A DNA stretch of 59,038 bases from Bacillota bacterium (lineage in GTDB: Bacteria > Bacillota_I > Bacilli_A > Izemoplasmatales > Hujiaoplasmataceae): positions 1-59,038 of the forward strand of contig JAHIVB010000007.1 of assembly GCA_018816905.1 (NCBI GenBank), given 5' to 3'. This document shows positions 37,416 through 45,226 of the stretch, in pieces. The stretch's first letter is position 1. Every line of letters begins with the position of its first letter. The position numbers were made by a program, and so were the translations under genes. The notes under the pieces are model-generated. The model was not told the DNA's origin, ran no database searches, and saw only the letters and a list, made by a program, of their open reading frames with translations.

Positions 37416-38300
37416 ATGGAAAAAAAGTTTACCACATTAGCAAACCACGAAACAATCGCTTATCTTGAAAAAGTAAAGGGAGAAAAAAATCTCATTTTAA
37501 TCCATGGAAACTTCTCTTCCGGCGTCTATTACAAGCCTCTTCTAGATAGACTCCCAGAAGGAATTCATGCGTACGCACCTGATTTAAGAGGATATGGAGA
37601 TTCGTCCTATATCAACCGAATCCTATCGATGAAAGACTTTGCTCGAGATGTGAAGTTGTTCATGGATTCAATTGGACTTGAAAAGGCCGATGTCGTTGGT
37701 TGGTCTCTTGGAGGAAATGTAGCAATGGAACTTGCGGCTCATTATCCTGCCAAAGTCAATAAACTCATTTTAATCAACTCAGGATCACACAAAGGATACC
37801 CTGTCTTCAAAAAAGACGCCTCTGGCAGAATGATTTTTGGAGAAACGTATGCTTCGGCAGATGAAATGGCAAACGACCCCGTTCAAGTGAAACCGTTGTT
37901 GGATGCCCAAAAAGCAAAAAACTTCGCGTTTGTCAAATACATCTTTGATGTCACCATTTATACAGTGAATAAACCAACGGACGAAGACAACTTTGAATAT
38001 ATCAACGAAACAATGAAGCAAGTGAATTTACCTGATGCAGATTATGCTCTTGCAAGTCAAAATATGTCCTGTGAACCAAATTCCTATAAAACCGGTGAAA
38101 ATACGATTCATCGGATACAAGCACCAGTCCTACACTTTTGGGGAGATAAGGACATCACCGTACCCGAATCGATGATCTTTGACAATATCAATGCTTTAAA
38201 AGCACAATCTACATACATCAAATTCGATCATTGCGGACATTCACCGCTTGTGGACAAGCCGGACGAACTTGCGAACGCAATCATTGAATTTATAAGATAA
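37416..38300 (+). CDS. alpha/beta hydrolase
   Basis: A 294-residue cytosolic alpha/beta hydrolase with LILIHGNFSSG (oxyanion strand), PDLRGYGDSSY, the nucleophile elbow VVGWSLGGNVA, acid Asp in HFWGDKDITVP and catalytic His in DHCGHSPLVDKP. The triad is complete. Substrate unknown: esterase, thioesterase or lactonase are all compatible. As the last gene of the thiolase-reductase-KAS III operon, it may release or hydrolyse the operon product. ATG 37416 is preferred over TTG 37407, which overlaps the AAAGG site. Confidence 0.85.
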   Translation: MEKKFTTLANHETIAYLEKVKGEKNLILIHGNFSSGVYYKPLLDRLPEGIHAYAPDLRGYGDSSYINRILSMKDFARDVKLFMDSIGLEKADVVGWSLGGNVAMELAAHYPAKVNKLILINSGSHKGYPVFKKDASGRMIFGETYASADEMANDPVQVKPLLDAQKAKNFAFVKYIFDVTIYTVNKPTDEDNFEYINETMKQVNLPDADYALASQNMSCEPNSYKTGENTIHRIQAPVLHFWGDKDITVPESMIFDNINALKAQSTYIKFDHCGHSPLVDKPDELANAIIEFIR

Positions 38301-38340
38301 CTCATTCCTTTTTTCGAATATTTTAACATTTTTTCTCCAG

Positions 38341-38391
38341 CGCAAAGAGGCGCAAATCCCTAGAATTAGGAGCTTTTGTGCCTCTTTAGCG
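38341..38391 (+). repeat. long imperfect inverted repeat (hairpin)
   Basis: CGC-AAAGAGGC-GCAAA pairs with TTTGT-GCCTCTTT-A-GCG, and an inner CCTA pairs with TAGG. About 20 pairs flank a 4-nt loop. No T tract follows on either strand, so it is not a standard terminator. It lies between the hydrolase and the promoter of surface operon 2. Confidence 0.6.
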
Positions 38392-38431
38392 AATAAATTT
38401 AAAAAAAATCACAAAAAAAACACTAAATGTG

Positions 38432-38460
38432 TTGACAAAAGGAAAACGCTATTATATAAT
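38432..38460 (+). promoter_or_regulatory. promoter of surface operon 2
   Basis: Perfect TTGACA (38432-38437), 17 nt, perfect TATAAT (38455-38460), the same architecture as the promoter at 19706. The transcript would start at the riboswitch aptamer. The 380-nt gap 38301-38680 holds the inverted repeat, this promoter, the riboswitch and a leader hairpin, with no gene seen. Confidence 0.9.
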
Positions 38461-38465
38461 GACTC

Positions 38466-38568
38466 CGTAAATAGCAAAACAAGCGAAAGTTTGTGACGCA
38501 AAGCTATAGGGCCTTCGAAAGATGGTAGCCAGTTGCCGTTATCTTATTCAAGATGAGGGCATTTTTTT
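38466..38568 (+). ncRNA. c-di-GMP-I (GEMM) riboswitch with intrinsic terminator, copy 2
   Basis: The aptamer (about 38466-38538) is close to copy 1: CGTAAATAGCAAAAC, a GAAA-capped P2 (ACAAGCGAAAGTTTGT), GACGCAAAGCTATAGGGCC and GGTAGCCAGTTGCCG. P2 differs by compensating changes (CAAG/GTTTG versus CTAGG/CTTAG), evidence that the helix is under selection. The terminator pairs TGCC-G-TTATCTT (38534-38545) with AAGATGA-G-GGCA (38550-38561) and is followed by seven T. It overlaps P1 as in copy 1, so an ON switch is predicted. Confidence 0.93.
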
Positions 38569-38619
38569 ATTTCTTACGATATTTATGCGTATAGAATAAA
38601 AAAGTGCACAAATCAAAAA

Positions 38620-38655
38620 GGGTAGTGGCTTTTTTTATTAGCCAAACCCGTACCC
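38620..38655 (+). other. leader 2 hairpin with U-rich loop
   Basis: TGGCT (38626-38630) pairs with AGCCA (38640-38644) around TTTTTTATT, and GGGTA pairs with TACCC outside it. It lies between riboswitch 2 and the SD GGGAGGG. Compare the T-loop hairpin in leader 1. Confidence 0.45.
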
Positions 38656-38680
38656 AGATGGGAGGGATAGCACTTAGAGT

Positions 38681-39454
38681 ATGAGTTCAAAGTTTAAATT
38701 AGCCGAACGCATCGTCTATGCCTCACGAGCCTCTAGGATTGCAAAGGCTAGTCGCTTGGGAATCATCGTCAGTGCTGTTCTAACGTTTCTGATCTTCGCA
38801 ATATCGTATTATGGTGAAACAGTTGGTAACTTTACCTTCAGTGTAGACAGGTTGGCATACAATGCCGGTATCTCAATGTATGAGGATGAAACCGAAAACC
38901 CTGATTACACGACAAGACTTGTTTCAGTCAGAGTCGATAATGCGGACGGAATGACCGCTCTGTGTGGAACTGAGTATTCACAGTTCCCTGTAGGAACGGA
39001 TTTATGCATCCCATCGGATGAATTTGCCGGGAGTGTGGATGGTGCCAACAATCTTCCCTCAGTATTGATTTACACTTTCTATATTGAGAATTCGGGAGAT
39101 GCACCAGTCGATTTGGAATCTAATTTGGTTGTTCAATCCGCCACAAAAGGTGCGGAAGAAGCAATTAGAGTTCGAGTTATCATTGACGGAGTTGGAACCA
39201 CTTACGCAAAGAGGCAAAGTTCAAGGGGAGCAATACCTGGTTCTTTAGAACCCCTGACTCATCAGTTTTACGACCTGACGACAGTAATGCATGATCAATA
39301 CGCCTACTTCGACATAGACCAAGTAATGAAAATTACTGTGATGGTCTGGTATGAAGGAGAAGACGCTGACCATAACTTAAACATTGTGGGTGGCGGTGTC
39401 AAACTCGATATGAAATTTACCATAACGAGGATTTACGGTGAAGACGATTACTAA
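38681..39454 (+). CDS. exported TasA/camelysin-like protein
   Basis: A 257-residue exported protein and the first gene behind riboswitch 2. A basic N-terminus of about 25 residues precedes a hydrophobic core (LGIIVSAVLTFLIFAISYY), then GETVGNFTFSVDRLAYNAG. The G-NF-SVD step after the core resembles SipW-processed proteins, but the A-W-F motif is missing. The mature part is beta-rich, with YTFYIENSGDAPVDL typical of the Ig-like fold of this group. The SD GGGAGGG is unusually far (about 15 nt) from the ATG, but the next upstream in-frame codons include a stop. Probably a surface-fibre subunit or initiator. Confidence 0.65.
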   Translation: MSSKFKLAERIVYASRASRIAKASRLGIIVSAVLTFLIFAISYYGETVGNFTFSVDRLAYNAGISMYEDETENPDYTTRLVSVRVDNADGMTALCGTEYSQFPVGTDLCIPSDEFAGSVDGANNLPSVLIYTFYIENSGDAPVDLESNLVVQSATKGAEEAIRVRVIIDGVGTTYAKRQSSRGAIPGSLEPLTHQFYDLTTVMHDQYAYFDIDQVMKITVMVWYEGEDADHNLNIVGGGVKLDMKFTITRIYGEDDY

Positions 39455-39493
39455 AAAACAAAAAAAATAAAAAAAAATAAAAGGAGAAAAAAA

Positions 39494-40417
39494 ATGAAAT
39501 CACTAAGAAACAAAGTTATTATGTCAGCCATCGTGTTGGCATTCGCATTGATCGCAACCATCGGTTCGACCTATGCATGGTTTACCGTATCAAGTTCAGT
39601 ATCTGCAACAGGTTTGACTTTAAATGTCCAAACTCAAAATTCTTTGTTAATCAAAACAGTTACCTCTGCAACAGAAGTTGCAAATGATGTTCTTGATCCA
39701 ACAGAATACAAGACTACTTTGACAACAGCAGACTTTGCTACAACCTTCTATACAGGTATGTCTGGATGGACTTTATATCCTGTAACAGCTGCTACAGGCA
39801 ATGTGGATGGAACAGACACAGTATACACAGGACTTAATGCTGATGCATTGACATTCTACAATCCCACATCAGACCTTGCTACTGCCATTTCTACAACACT
39901 TACTACTGGAGACGTTAATAAAGCCACTACAGGTTCAGTAATTGAACTTAGAATGTGGTTAATGGCTCAAGCTAGCAATCAAGATGTTGTATTCACTAAT
40001 CTTTCCATTACACCAAACTCAGGGAACGCATTATCCGCTCAAGATGAAGTAGTCAACGCGGTATGCCTTGGTGTGAAAGACGTAACAAACTCTGGAACAA
40101 GATACATTTTCAGTATTGATCCAGATTATGGATTTGCATTTGTAAACGGAGATTTAGGTTATGAAGGCGATGCAACAGATTCAATCTTAAGTAACACAGC
40201 TCTATTAGCTGATCACTCGTTATTCTATGGAGCTTCGACTGTAGCAAATGAATCTACTACAGTAATTGGAGACGCAACTGTTGTCGCATCCTTAGTAGCT
40301 GATACACCAACATTGATTAGTATTTATATTTATATTGAAGGTTGGGATGCTGAAGCAACTAACGGTATCGTCGATGCAGCATTTGACTTGTCATTTGGAT
40401 TCGAGATTCAACCTTAA
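39494..40417 (+). CDS. SipW-type exported protein (fibre-like)
   Basis: A 307-residue protein with a basic start, hydrophobic core (VIMSAIVLAFALIATIGS) and TYAWFTVSSSVSATGL, the canonical A-W-F SipW signature. The mature part is very rich in Thr, Ala, Ser and Asp and poor in Cys and Lys, as expected for a secreted polymer-forming protein. The SD AAAAGGAGAAAAAAA follows an A-rich stretch. It is the second gene of the riboswitch 2 transcript and is followed by a 13-bp-stem terminator, so it may be the main product of that transcript. A structural matrix role is inferred. Confidence 0.75.
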   Translation: MKSLRNKVIMSAIVLAFALIATIGSTYAWFTVSSSVSATGLTLNVQTQNSLLIKTVTSATEVANDVLDPTEYKTTLTTADFATTFYTGMSGWTLYPVTAATGNVDGTDTVYTGLNADALTFYNPTSDLATAISTTLTTGDVNKATTGSVIELRMWLMAQASNQDVVFTNLSITPNSGNALSAQDEVVNAVCLGVKDVTNSGTRYIFSIDPDYGFAFVNGDLGYEGDATDSILSNTALLADHSLFYGASTVANESTTVIGDATVVASLVADTPTLISIYIYIEGWDAEATNGIVDAAFDLSFGFEIQP

Positions 40418-40476
40418 TTATTTACTGATAAATACTTTATTAGCTTTGAAACATTAGTTAGTTTCGATCATATACT

Positions 40477-40531
40477 CGCCGACATAACTTATCTAGATGA
40501 TGCAGTTATGTCGGCGTTATGATTGTTTTTT
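40477..40531 (+). terminator. terminator after the riboswitch 2 gene pair
   Basis: A perfect 13-bp stem CGCCGACATAACT (40477-40489) with AGTTATGTCGGCG (40504-40516). The T run (40525-40531) is 8 nt from the stem, so termination may be incomplete and some readthrough to the sipW operon is possible. Confidence 0.7.
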
Positions 40532-40649
40532 CCAAAATCATATTGCATTTATGGTTTTGAAAAAGACAATTATGAATGAAAATTGAGTATTTTAGCGTAT
40601 TTTTCAAAGAATTTCTTAAAATTATGATGAAATATTCACCTTTATACTA

Positions 40650-40655
40650 TATAAT
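40650..40655 (+). promoter_or_regulatory. -10 element of the sipW-AAA operon
   Basis: TATAAT about 47 nt upstream of the sipW-like ATG, downstream of the terminator at 40477. No convincing -35 is seen. It suggests that the SipW/AAA/DUF2357 genes can be transcribed independently of the riboswitch. Confidence 0.4.
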
Positions 40656-40701
40656 AAAATGTGGCAAACAAATTATTGTTGTAATAAAAGGAGTGTATTT
40701 C

Positions 40702-41418
40702 ATGGAAAAAGCTGAAAACGGTAAAAATAGAGTAACAAAAATTTTCAACATCCTATTTTGGGTTTCTCTCGGAATCATTGTATTGTATTCAGTGATTGCT
40801 TTGTTCTCTGAAGATGATGGAGTAACGACCCTATTTGGTGGGACCGCTTTGACTGTTCAGTCAGATTCAATGAGTCCTACTTTCAACGAGGGAGACTTAA
40901 TTTTTATTGATACTGAATTTGATGTTGAAGATTTAGTAGTTGGAGATGTCATTACATATCAAATGTTAATTACAGTGGATGATGAATCAGTAATGATTTA
41001 TAATTCACATAGAATTACAGAAATAGTTGAAGATTCAAATGGTTATCTCCATTTCTTTACGAAAGGGGATAACAACCCCACCGCAGATTTAAATTCGATT
41101 ACAGAGTCTTATGTCTTAGGTGTTTGGAATGGAAAAGTCTATTCCAATATCGGTGGAGTGATTGATGGAATCGTAGGTTTCTTAAAGAGCCCTACAGGAT
41201 TCTTCTTATTCATAGTACTTCCATGTTTTGGCTTCCTAGTATATCAAATTGTTAAATTCATCGGTTTGATGTCCGATTTCAAAACCCAAAAAGCAATTGG
41301 AGATCGTGTCAGCGTAGAAGAAGAAGCAATCGCAATTGCGAGAGCTCAGATTGAAGCTGAAATGAGAGCTAAGGCTGGAAAGGAAGAAGTAGTAACGCAA
41401 ACGAAGAAAGAAGAATAA
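40702..41418 (+). CDS. sipW: SipW-type signal peptidase I (1)
   Basis: A 238-residue membrane serine protease of the ER/SipW type. The catalytic Ser lies in VQSDSMSPTFNEGDLIFI near residue 55. In place of the bacterial Lys the catalytic partner is His in NSHRITEI near 102, and TKGDNNPTAD near 120 is the conserved box E. TM helices are at about 12-35 and 165-190, and the C-terminal tail is charged and cytosolic. It should release the SipW-type exported proteins in this locus. ATG 40702 has AAAAGGAG; the frame extends upstream to 40576 but without an SD and across the -10 element. Confidence 0.9.
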   Translation: MEKAENGKNRVTKIFNILFWVSLGIIVLYSVIALFSEDDGVTTLFGGTALTVQSDSMSPTFNEGDLIFIDTEFDVEDLVVGDVITYQMLITVDDESVMIYNSHRITEIVEDSNGYLHFFTKGDNNPTADLNSITESYVLGVWNGKVYSNIGGVIDGIVGFLKSPTGFFLFIVLPCFGFLVYQIVKFIGLMSDFKTQKAIGDRVSVEEEAIAIARAQIEAEMRAKAGKEEVVTQTKKEE

Positions 41419-41469
41419 TCCGTCAACGAACTGAATAATCTTCTACTAACAAGAAGGGGGATTAGACAA

Positions 41470-43146
41470 GTGAATCAATTCTCGAGATATTTTGTTGAGT
41501 TGTTCCGTTATATGTGGCAAGATTTAGTGTTCTTTTTTAAAGAAGCCCTATGGAACGACATTATTGTCAAGTTTTATGAGAACATACGTTCTTATTTTGA
41601 CTTGTTATTACAAGAATCTTTTGATTTCACTGTCATATCCTGGACTATGGTCGCTTTGACCGGAGTCATCTTCTTGTTTTTTATTGTCTTGGTAATTGCT
41701 CAAATCGTTATTTGGGTTAATAAATATGCAGCATTTAGAAGCATTGAAATTGAAAAGAATGAATTGATTGAAGAAATAGCCAAACTGAATGACAGAGTCA
41801 TTTCTTTGGCTGATGAGAAAAATCAAATTATGGCCATGAAGGTCTCTCAACTTGGTATTAATGCAACAACTGGTCAACCTACAGAACAAATCGTCACCGG
41901 TCCATTAAACTATGGAAACCGAATGAGTCCTGCCTATGAAGGTGTCGTTGCTGGCGGTGCTGGTCGTTATACTCAAACTGGCGGAGCAGGTCAGATTATG
42001 GGAATGCAAGGCGGACAAGCTGAAGTGGTTGAAAAACGTCCTCAGGTTCCTGCTGGGCCTTCTCGTTTCGTCAAATTGATTCAAGTCGACAAAGAATATG
42101 CTGGAAAAGACACTTCTATTTATATGGAAGAATCCGATTACCTTTCTTTGGCAGAACTTGTCACTCAATTCGTTAATTTTGCTTCTTCACAATTAAAACT
42201 ATACTACACTCCTAAAATGATTTCTTTGTTTTTTGCCGGAATGGCAGCTTCCAAAGTCATTATCTTAGAAGGTATTTCAGGTACAGGTAAAACCTCACTA
42301 CCCTACGCAATGGCAAAATTCTTCGGTAACTCTGCTTCAATCATATCCGTTCAACCGTCATGGCGTGATCGTGCTGAAATCATTGGTTATTTAAACGAGT
42401 TTACAAAGCGCTTTAATGAAACCGACTTTTTAAAGGCTTTATACGAAGCTATTTATAGAAAAGACATCAATCTTATCGTTCTCGATGAGTTAAACCTTGC
42501 GAGAATCGAGTATTATTTCGCTGAATTCCTATCAATCATGGAAATGCCCGATCCTTCAGAATGGAAGATCGACCTTGTGCCAGATTCCAAACCTGCAGAT
42601 CCACTCAAAGTCGTTAACGGTAAAATTACTGTACCGATGAACGTTTGGTTTGTTGGTACAGCCAATAAAGACGATTCTACTTACACGATTACCGATAAAG
42701 TGTATGACCGTGCAATCGCTCTTGAATTTGAGTCAAAAGGAGAATATTTCCTTGCGCCTGAAACTAAGAACGTCCATATGTCCTATACCTATCTACAAGA
42801 ATTATTTGAAGAAGCTTTCTATAAATACCCCGTTTCTGAAGAATTATTAGCCAAGTTTTCAATCCTTGACAAATATGTGCAAGTAAACTTCAAGATTGCA
42901 TTCGGAAACCGTATCATGACTCAAGTTCATAAATTTGTGCCGGTTTATGTTGCGACTGGTGGTTCTGAAGATGATGGACTAGACTATATTTTCGCAAACA
43001 AAGTTTTGCGTAAATTCGAAAGCTTAAATCTTGCATTCTTGCAAGATGAGTTACAAGCTTTGGTTGCACAAATCAAGAAGATTTTTGGTAAAAACAACTT
43101 TGAAGAATCTGTTAAGTTTATTCAAAACTTAATGAAGATGATGTAG
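41470..43146 (+). CDS. membrane-anchored McrB-like AAA+ ATPase
   Basis: A 558-residue protein. A TM helix (about 57-83) is followed by a short coiled coil (IEIEKNELIEEIAKLNDRV), a Gly/Gln-rich linker and a C-terminal AAA+ domain of the McrB/AAA_5 group. Walker A is GISGTGKTSLPYA near 268, Walker B is LIVLDELNLARIEYYFAEF near 335, and the sensor-1 region is VGTANKDDST near 396. The D-E-x-N Walker B end is typical of McrB-like enzymes, but the sensor segment differs from the McrB GTPase form, so ATP is more likely than GTP. The next gene encodes a DUF2357 protein, the usual partner type. GTG start with AAGGGGG. Its role among SipW genes is unknown: remodelling or export control, or defence. Confidence 0.8.
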   Translation: MNQFSRYFVELFRYMWQDLVFFFKEALWNDIIVKFYENIRSYFDLLLQESFDFTVISWTMVALTGVIFLFFIVLVIAQIVIWVNKYAAFRSIEIEKNELIEEIAKLNDRVISLADEKNQIMAMKVSQLGINATTGQPTEQIVTGPLNYGNRMSPAYEGVVAGGAGRYTQTGGAGQIMGMQGGQAEVVEKRPQVPAGPSRFVKLIQVDKEYAGKDTSIYMEESDYLSLAELVTQFVNFASSQLKLYYTPKMISLFFAGMAASKVIILEGISGTGKTSLPYAMAKFFGNSASIISVQPSWRDRAEIIGYLNEFTKRFNETDFLKALYEAIYRKDINLIVLDELNLARIEYYFAEFLSIMEMPDPSEWKIDLVPDSKPADPLKVVNGKITVPMNVWFVGTANKDDSTYTITDKVYDRAIALEFESKGEYFLAPETKNVHMSYTYLQELFEEAFYKYPVSEELLAKFSILDKYVQVNFKIAFGNRIMTQVHKFVPVYVATGGSEDDGLDYIFANKVLRKFESLNLAFLQDELQALVAQIKKIFGKNNFEESVKFIQNLMKMM

Positions 43147-43157
43147 GAGGCATCCCT

Positions 43158-45209
43158 ATGAGCGAGAATGATGCCAAGCGTTATTTTAAGAAAATCAACA
43201 CGACGTTTAGCGGATTAAACAAGCAAGACCCATTTGCGCAGATTTTCACCAATATTTTTGAAAGCGGGAATACGACTCTATACCAAAAAGAGCGTCGTGA
43301 ACGTCGAATTTTCGATGACTCATGGATGACATCGGTAGAAGAAGCGATTCCCGTCATTGATAAATTGACGCGCAACCCACGCGAGTATCTGAAAAAAACT
43401 CAAGTGGTCGTTCCAGTGGAACGTGCCAAAAAAGTCGATAAAGACATGGTTAGACATTTAGCTGCCAATACTCAATTCATCAAAGAGGTCATGGCTGATG
43501 GCTCGGTAACCCCAACCAAGGTTTTATCGTCTTTTTCGGACGCAGATCTTGGAACATATGAGAACCGTTTTATTCGATCTTTAGTTGACAATCTATACAT
43601 TTTCATTGAGAAAAGATATGATTTAATCATCAAAAAGATGCATACAGAATATGTAAACTTTTTGAATATTAAGTCTACTATGGATTGGAATGGCGCAACG
43701 ATTGATTACGACATTACCTTAAAAATCAATCAGCAAATGGAAGAAGACGAGATTGATAAAAAGAACCAAATGCTTCTAGATAGAATCACCAATCTAAGAA
43801 CTTCCATCACAAACTATAAACTATCAAAATTTATGATAGACATGAAAGAATACCCTCCTGTTAAACCACCCATTATGCAGACAAACGTCATAGCCAAAAA
43901 CGTCGATTACAGACGTTGTTATGATCTGTGGTTAATGGTTGAACAAGTCGATAGAATCGGATTTGATGTTGAAGTATTCGATAGAGACGTTCAATTCGAT
44001 GATGAATACATGTCTCACATCCAAAACAATTTAATGTTGCTATATGCCACTGTCGCTAATAACCAGATCGAAGAGTTTCAAGTGGCCGAGAACGTTCCGT
44101 TTGAATACAGGAAAACAAAACGTCCTAAAGTACAAAAAACAAACGCAAAAGATCTTTATATAGCTCCAGGGAATTATCAACTGGAAAATTATCAATTAAG
44201 TCAATTTTACTTAGACCAGATTCGAAATGCAAACTTTTCAAGACTAAAAACATTAACGGATGCAGGGATTACAGCACATGAATCCGTAGACATCATTTTC
44301 CAACAGGTTTCTTCGATTGCAGATGCAGTTTATGAAGATTATATCCAGTCTACTTTCAATGTAGAGGATGCAAAAGACCTTAATGAACGTGCTAAAATTC
44401 AATCTCAAATCGTTGATATGTACCGAAAGGTCGAAGGAATCAAAAGAGATGGAATCAAAACTCTGACGACGAACAAAGCGATTGCGCTATTGAATTTAAG
44501 AAATACCCAGGACGAAATCAAGAAGATTAGGGCAGAAGAACTTGCGGAACAAAAACGTATTGAAGCTGAGCAACAAGCTGCCAAAGATGCACAAAAGAAA
44601 GCAGAAGACCTGGAAATGAAGAAGCTTCAACAGAAGATTGCCCAAGCTCAAAAAGTCTTGGACGATGCGAAGAAGAAGATGAAAGAAAGAACAAAGAAGA
44701 AAAAACTTGCAGAAGCAGCCAAAGCGAAGAAGGAAAAGGAAAAGAAAGCAAAGGAGAAGAAGGGAACAACTACAAAAACTTCTACTTCAAAGCCAACAAC
44801 TTTGAAACCCAAAACCTCTTCAAAAGCTATAACATCCGATACAAAGGTAGCTAAAACTCCAGCAAAAAAAGCAACAACCTCAAAGACTGGAGCAAGTAAA
44901 GTAGCAACCCCAAAGCCAGCGGCTCAAAAGACTTCGGCTTCCAAGGCCCCTGAAACCAAAACAAAAGCATCAACCACTACAAAACCAAAATCCACGACTA
45001 CCAAGACAAGCACTGCTAAAACAAGTACTGCCAAATCCAGTGCTGCCAAAACAAGTACTCCCAAGAAGACTTCTTCAAAAGTAGAGACCACCAAGTCAAC
45101 TACCCCAAAAATGAGTGCTAAAAAAAATCCTAGCACAAAAACAACTGAAAAGCCCAAGACCAAGGCTAGTCCTACAACTACAGCAAAGAAGTCAACTCCA
45201 AAAACATAG
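43158..45209 (+). CDS. DUF2357 (McrC-like) protein with coiled coil and Lys/Thr-rich tail
   Basis: A 683-residue cytosolic protein. Residues 1 to about 450 resemble the DUF2357 family that pairs with McrB-like AAA+ proteins; SVEEAIPVIDKLTRNPREYL, QFIKEVMADGSVTPTKVL and YENRFIRSLVDNLYIFIEKRYD (this last stretch near 134) are the clearest parts. I cannot identify a PD-(D/E)XK nuclease motif with confidence. Residues about 453-537 form a Lys/Glu/Ala-rich coiled coil. Residues 538-683 are a Lys/Thr/Ser/Pro/Ala tail resembling histone H1-like or AlgP-like tails. It follows the AAA gene by 11 nt with TAGGAGG. The tail suggests binding to DNA, RNA or another polyanion. Confidence 0.7.
   Translation: MSENDAKRYFKKINTTFSGLNKQDPFAQIFTNIFESGNTTLYQKERRERRIFDDSWMTSVEEAIPVIDKLTRNPREYLKKTQVVVPVERAKKVDKDMVRHLAANTQFIKEVMADGSVTPTKVLSSFSDADLGTYENRFIRSLVDNLYIFIEKRYDLIIKKMHTEYVNFLNIKSTMDWNGATIDYDITLKINQQMEEDEIDKKNQMLLDRITNLRTSITNYKLSKFMIDMKEYPPVKPPIMQTNVIAKNVDYRRCYDLWLMVEQVDRIGFDVEVFDRDVQFDDEYMSHIQNNLMLLYATVANNQIEEFQVAENVPFEYRKTKRPKVQKTNAKDLYIAPGNYQLENYQLSQFYLDQIRNANFSRLKTLTDAGITAHESVDIIFQQVSSIADAVYEDYIQSTFNVEDAKDLNERAKIQSQIVDMYRKVEGIKRDGIKTLTTNKAIALLNLRNTQDEIKKIRAEELAEQKRIEAEQQAAKDAQKKAEDLEMKKLQQKIAQAQKVLDDAKKKMKERTKKKKLAEAAKAKKEKEKKAKEKKGTTTKTSTSKPTTLKPKTSSKAITSDTKVAKTPAKKATTSKTGASKVATPKPAAQKTSASKAPETKTKASTTTKPKSTTTKTSTAKTSTAKSSAAKTSTPKKTSSKVETTKSTTPKMSAKKNPSTKTTEKPKTKASPTTTAKKSTPKT
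44760..45206 (+). repeat. low-complexity region coding a Lys/Thr/Ser/Pro-rich tail
   Basis: Irregular tandem units such as ACAAGTACTGCCAAA encode K-T-S-T-A-K type repeats. The antisense strand is open for long stretches only because of this bias. Expect length variation between strains. Confidence 0.7.
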
Positions 45210-45226
45210 AAAAATGAGGTGAGAAC

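Noticed and set aside
40576-40701. N-terminal extension of the first SipW peptidase
   Set aside because: The extension covers a -10 element and has no SD; ATG 40702 has AAAAGGAG and gives a normal peptidase start.
44527-45163. Long minus-strand open frames opposite the DUF2357 gene
   Set aside because: They arise from the codon bias of the Lys/Thr/Ala-rich coding strand, have Val/Leu or Ser/Phe monotony and no start signals.
41470-45209. Calling the AAA/DUF2357 pair a McrBC restriction system outright
   Set aside because: No methyl-recognition domain, no clear nuclease motif, a membrane anchor on the ATPase, and the operon context is protein export rather than defence.
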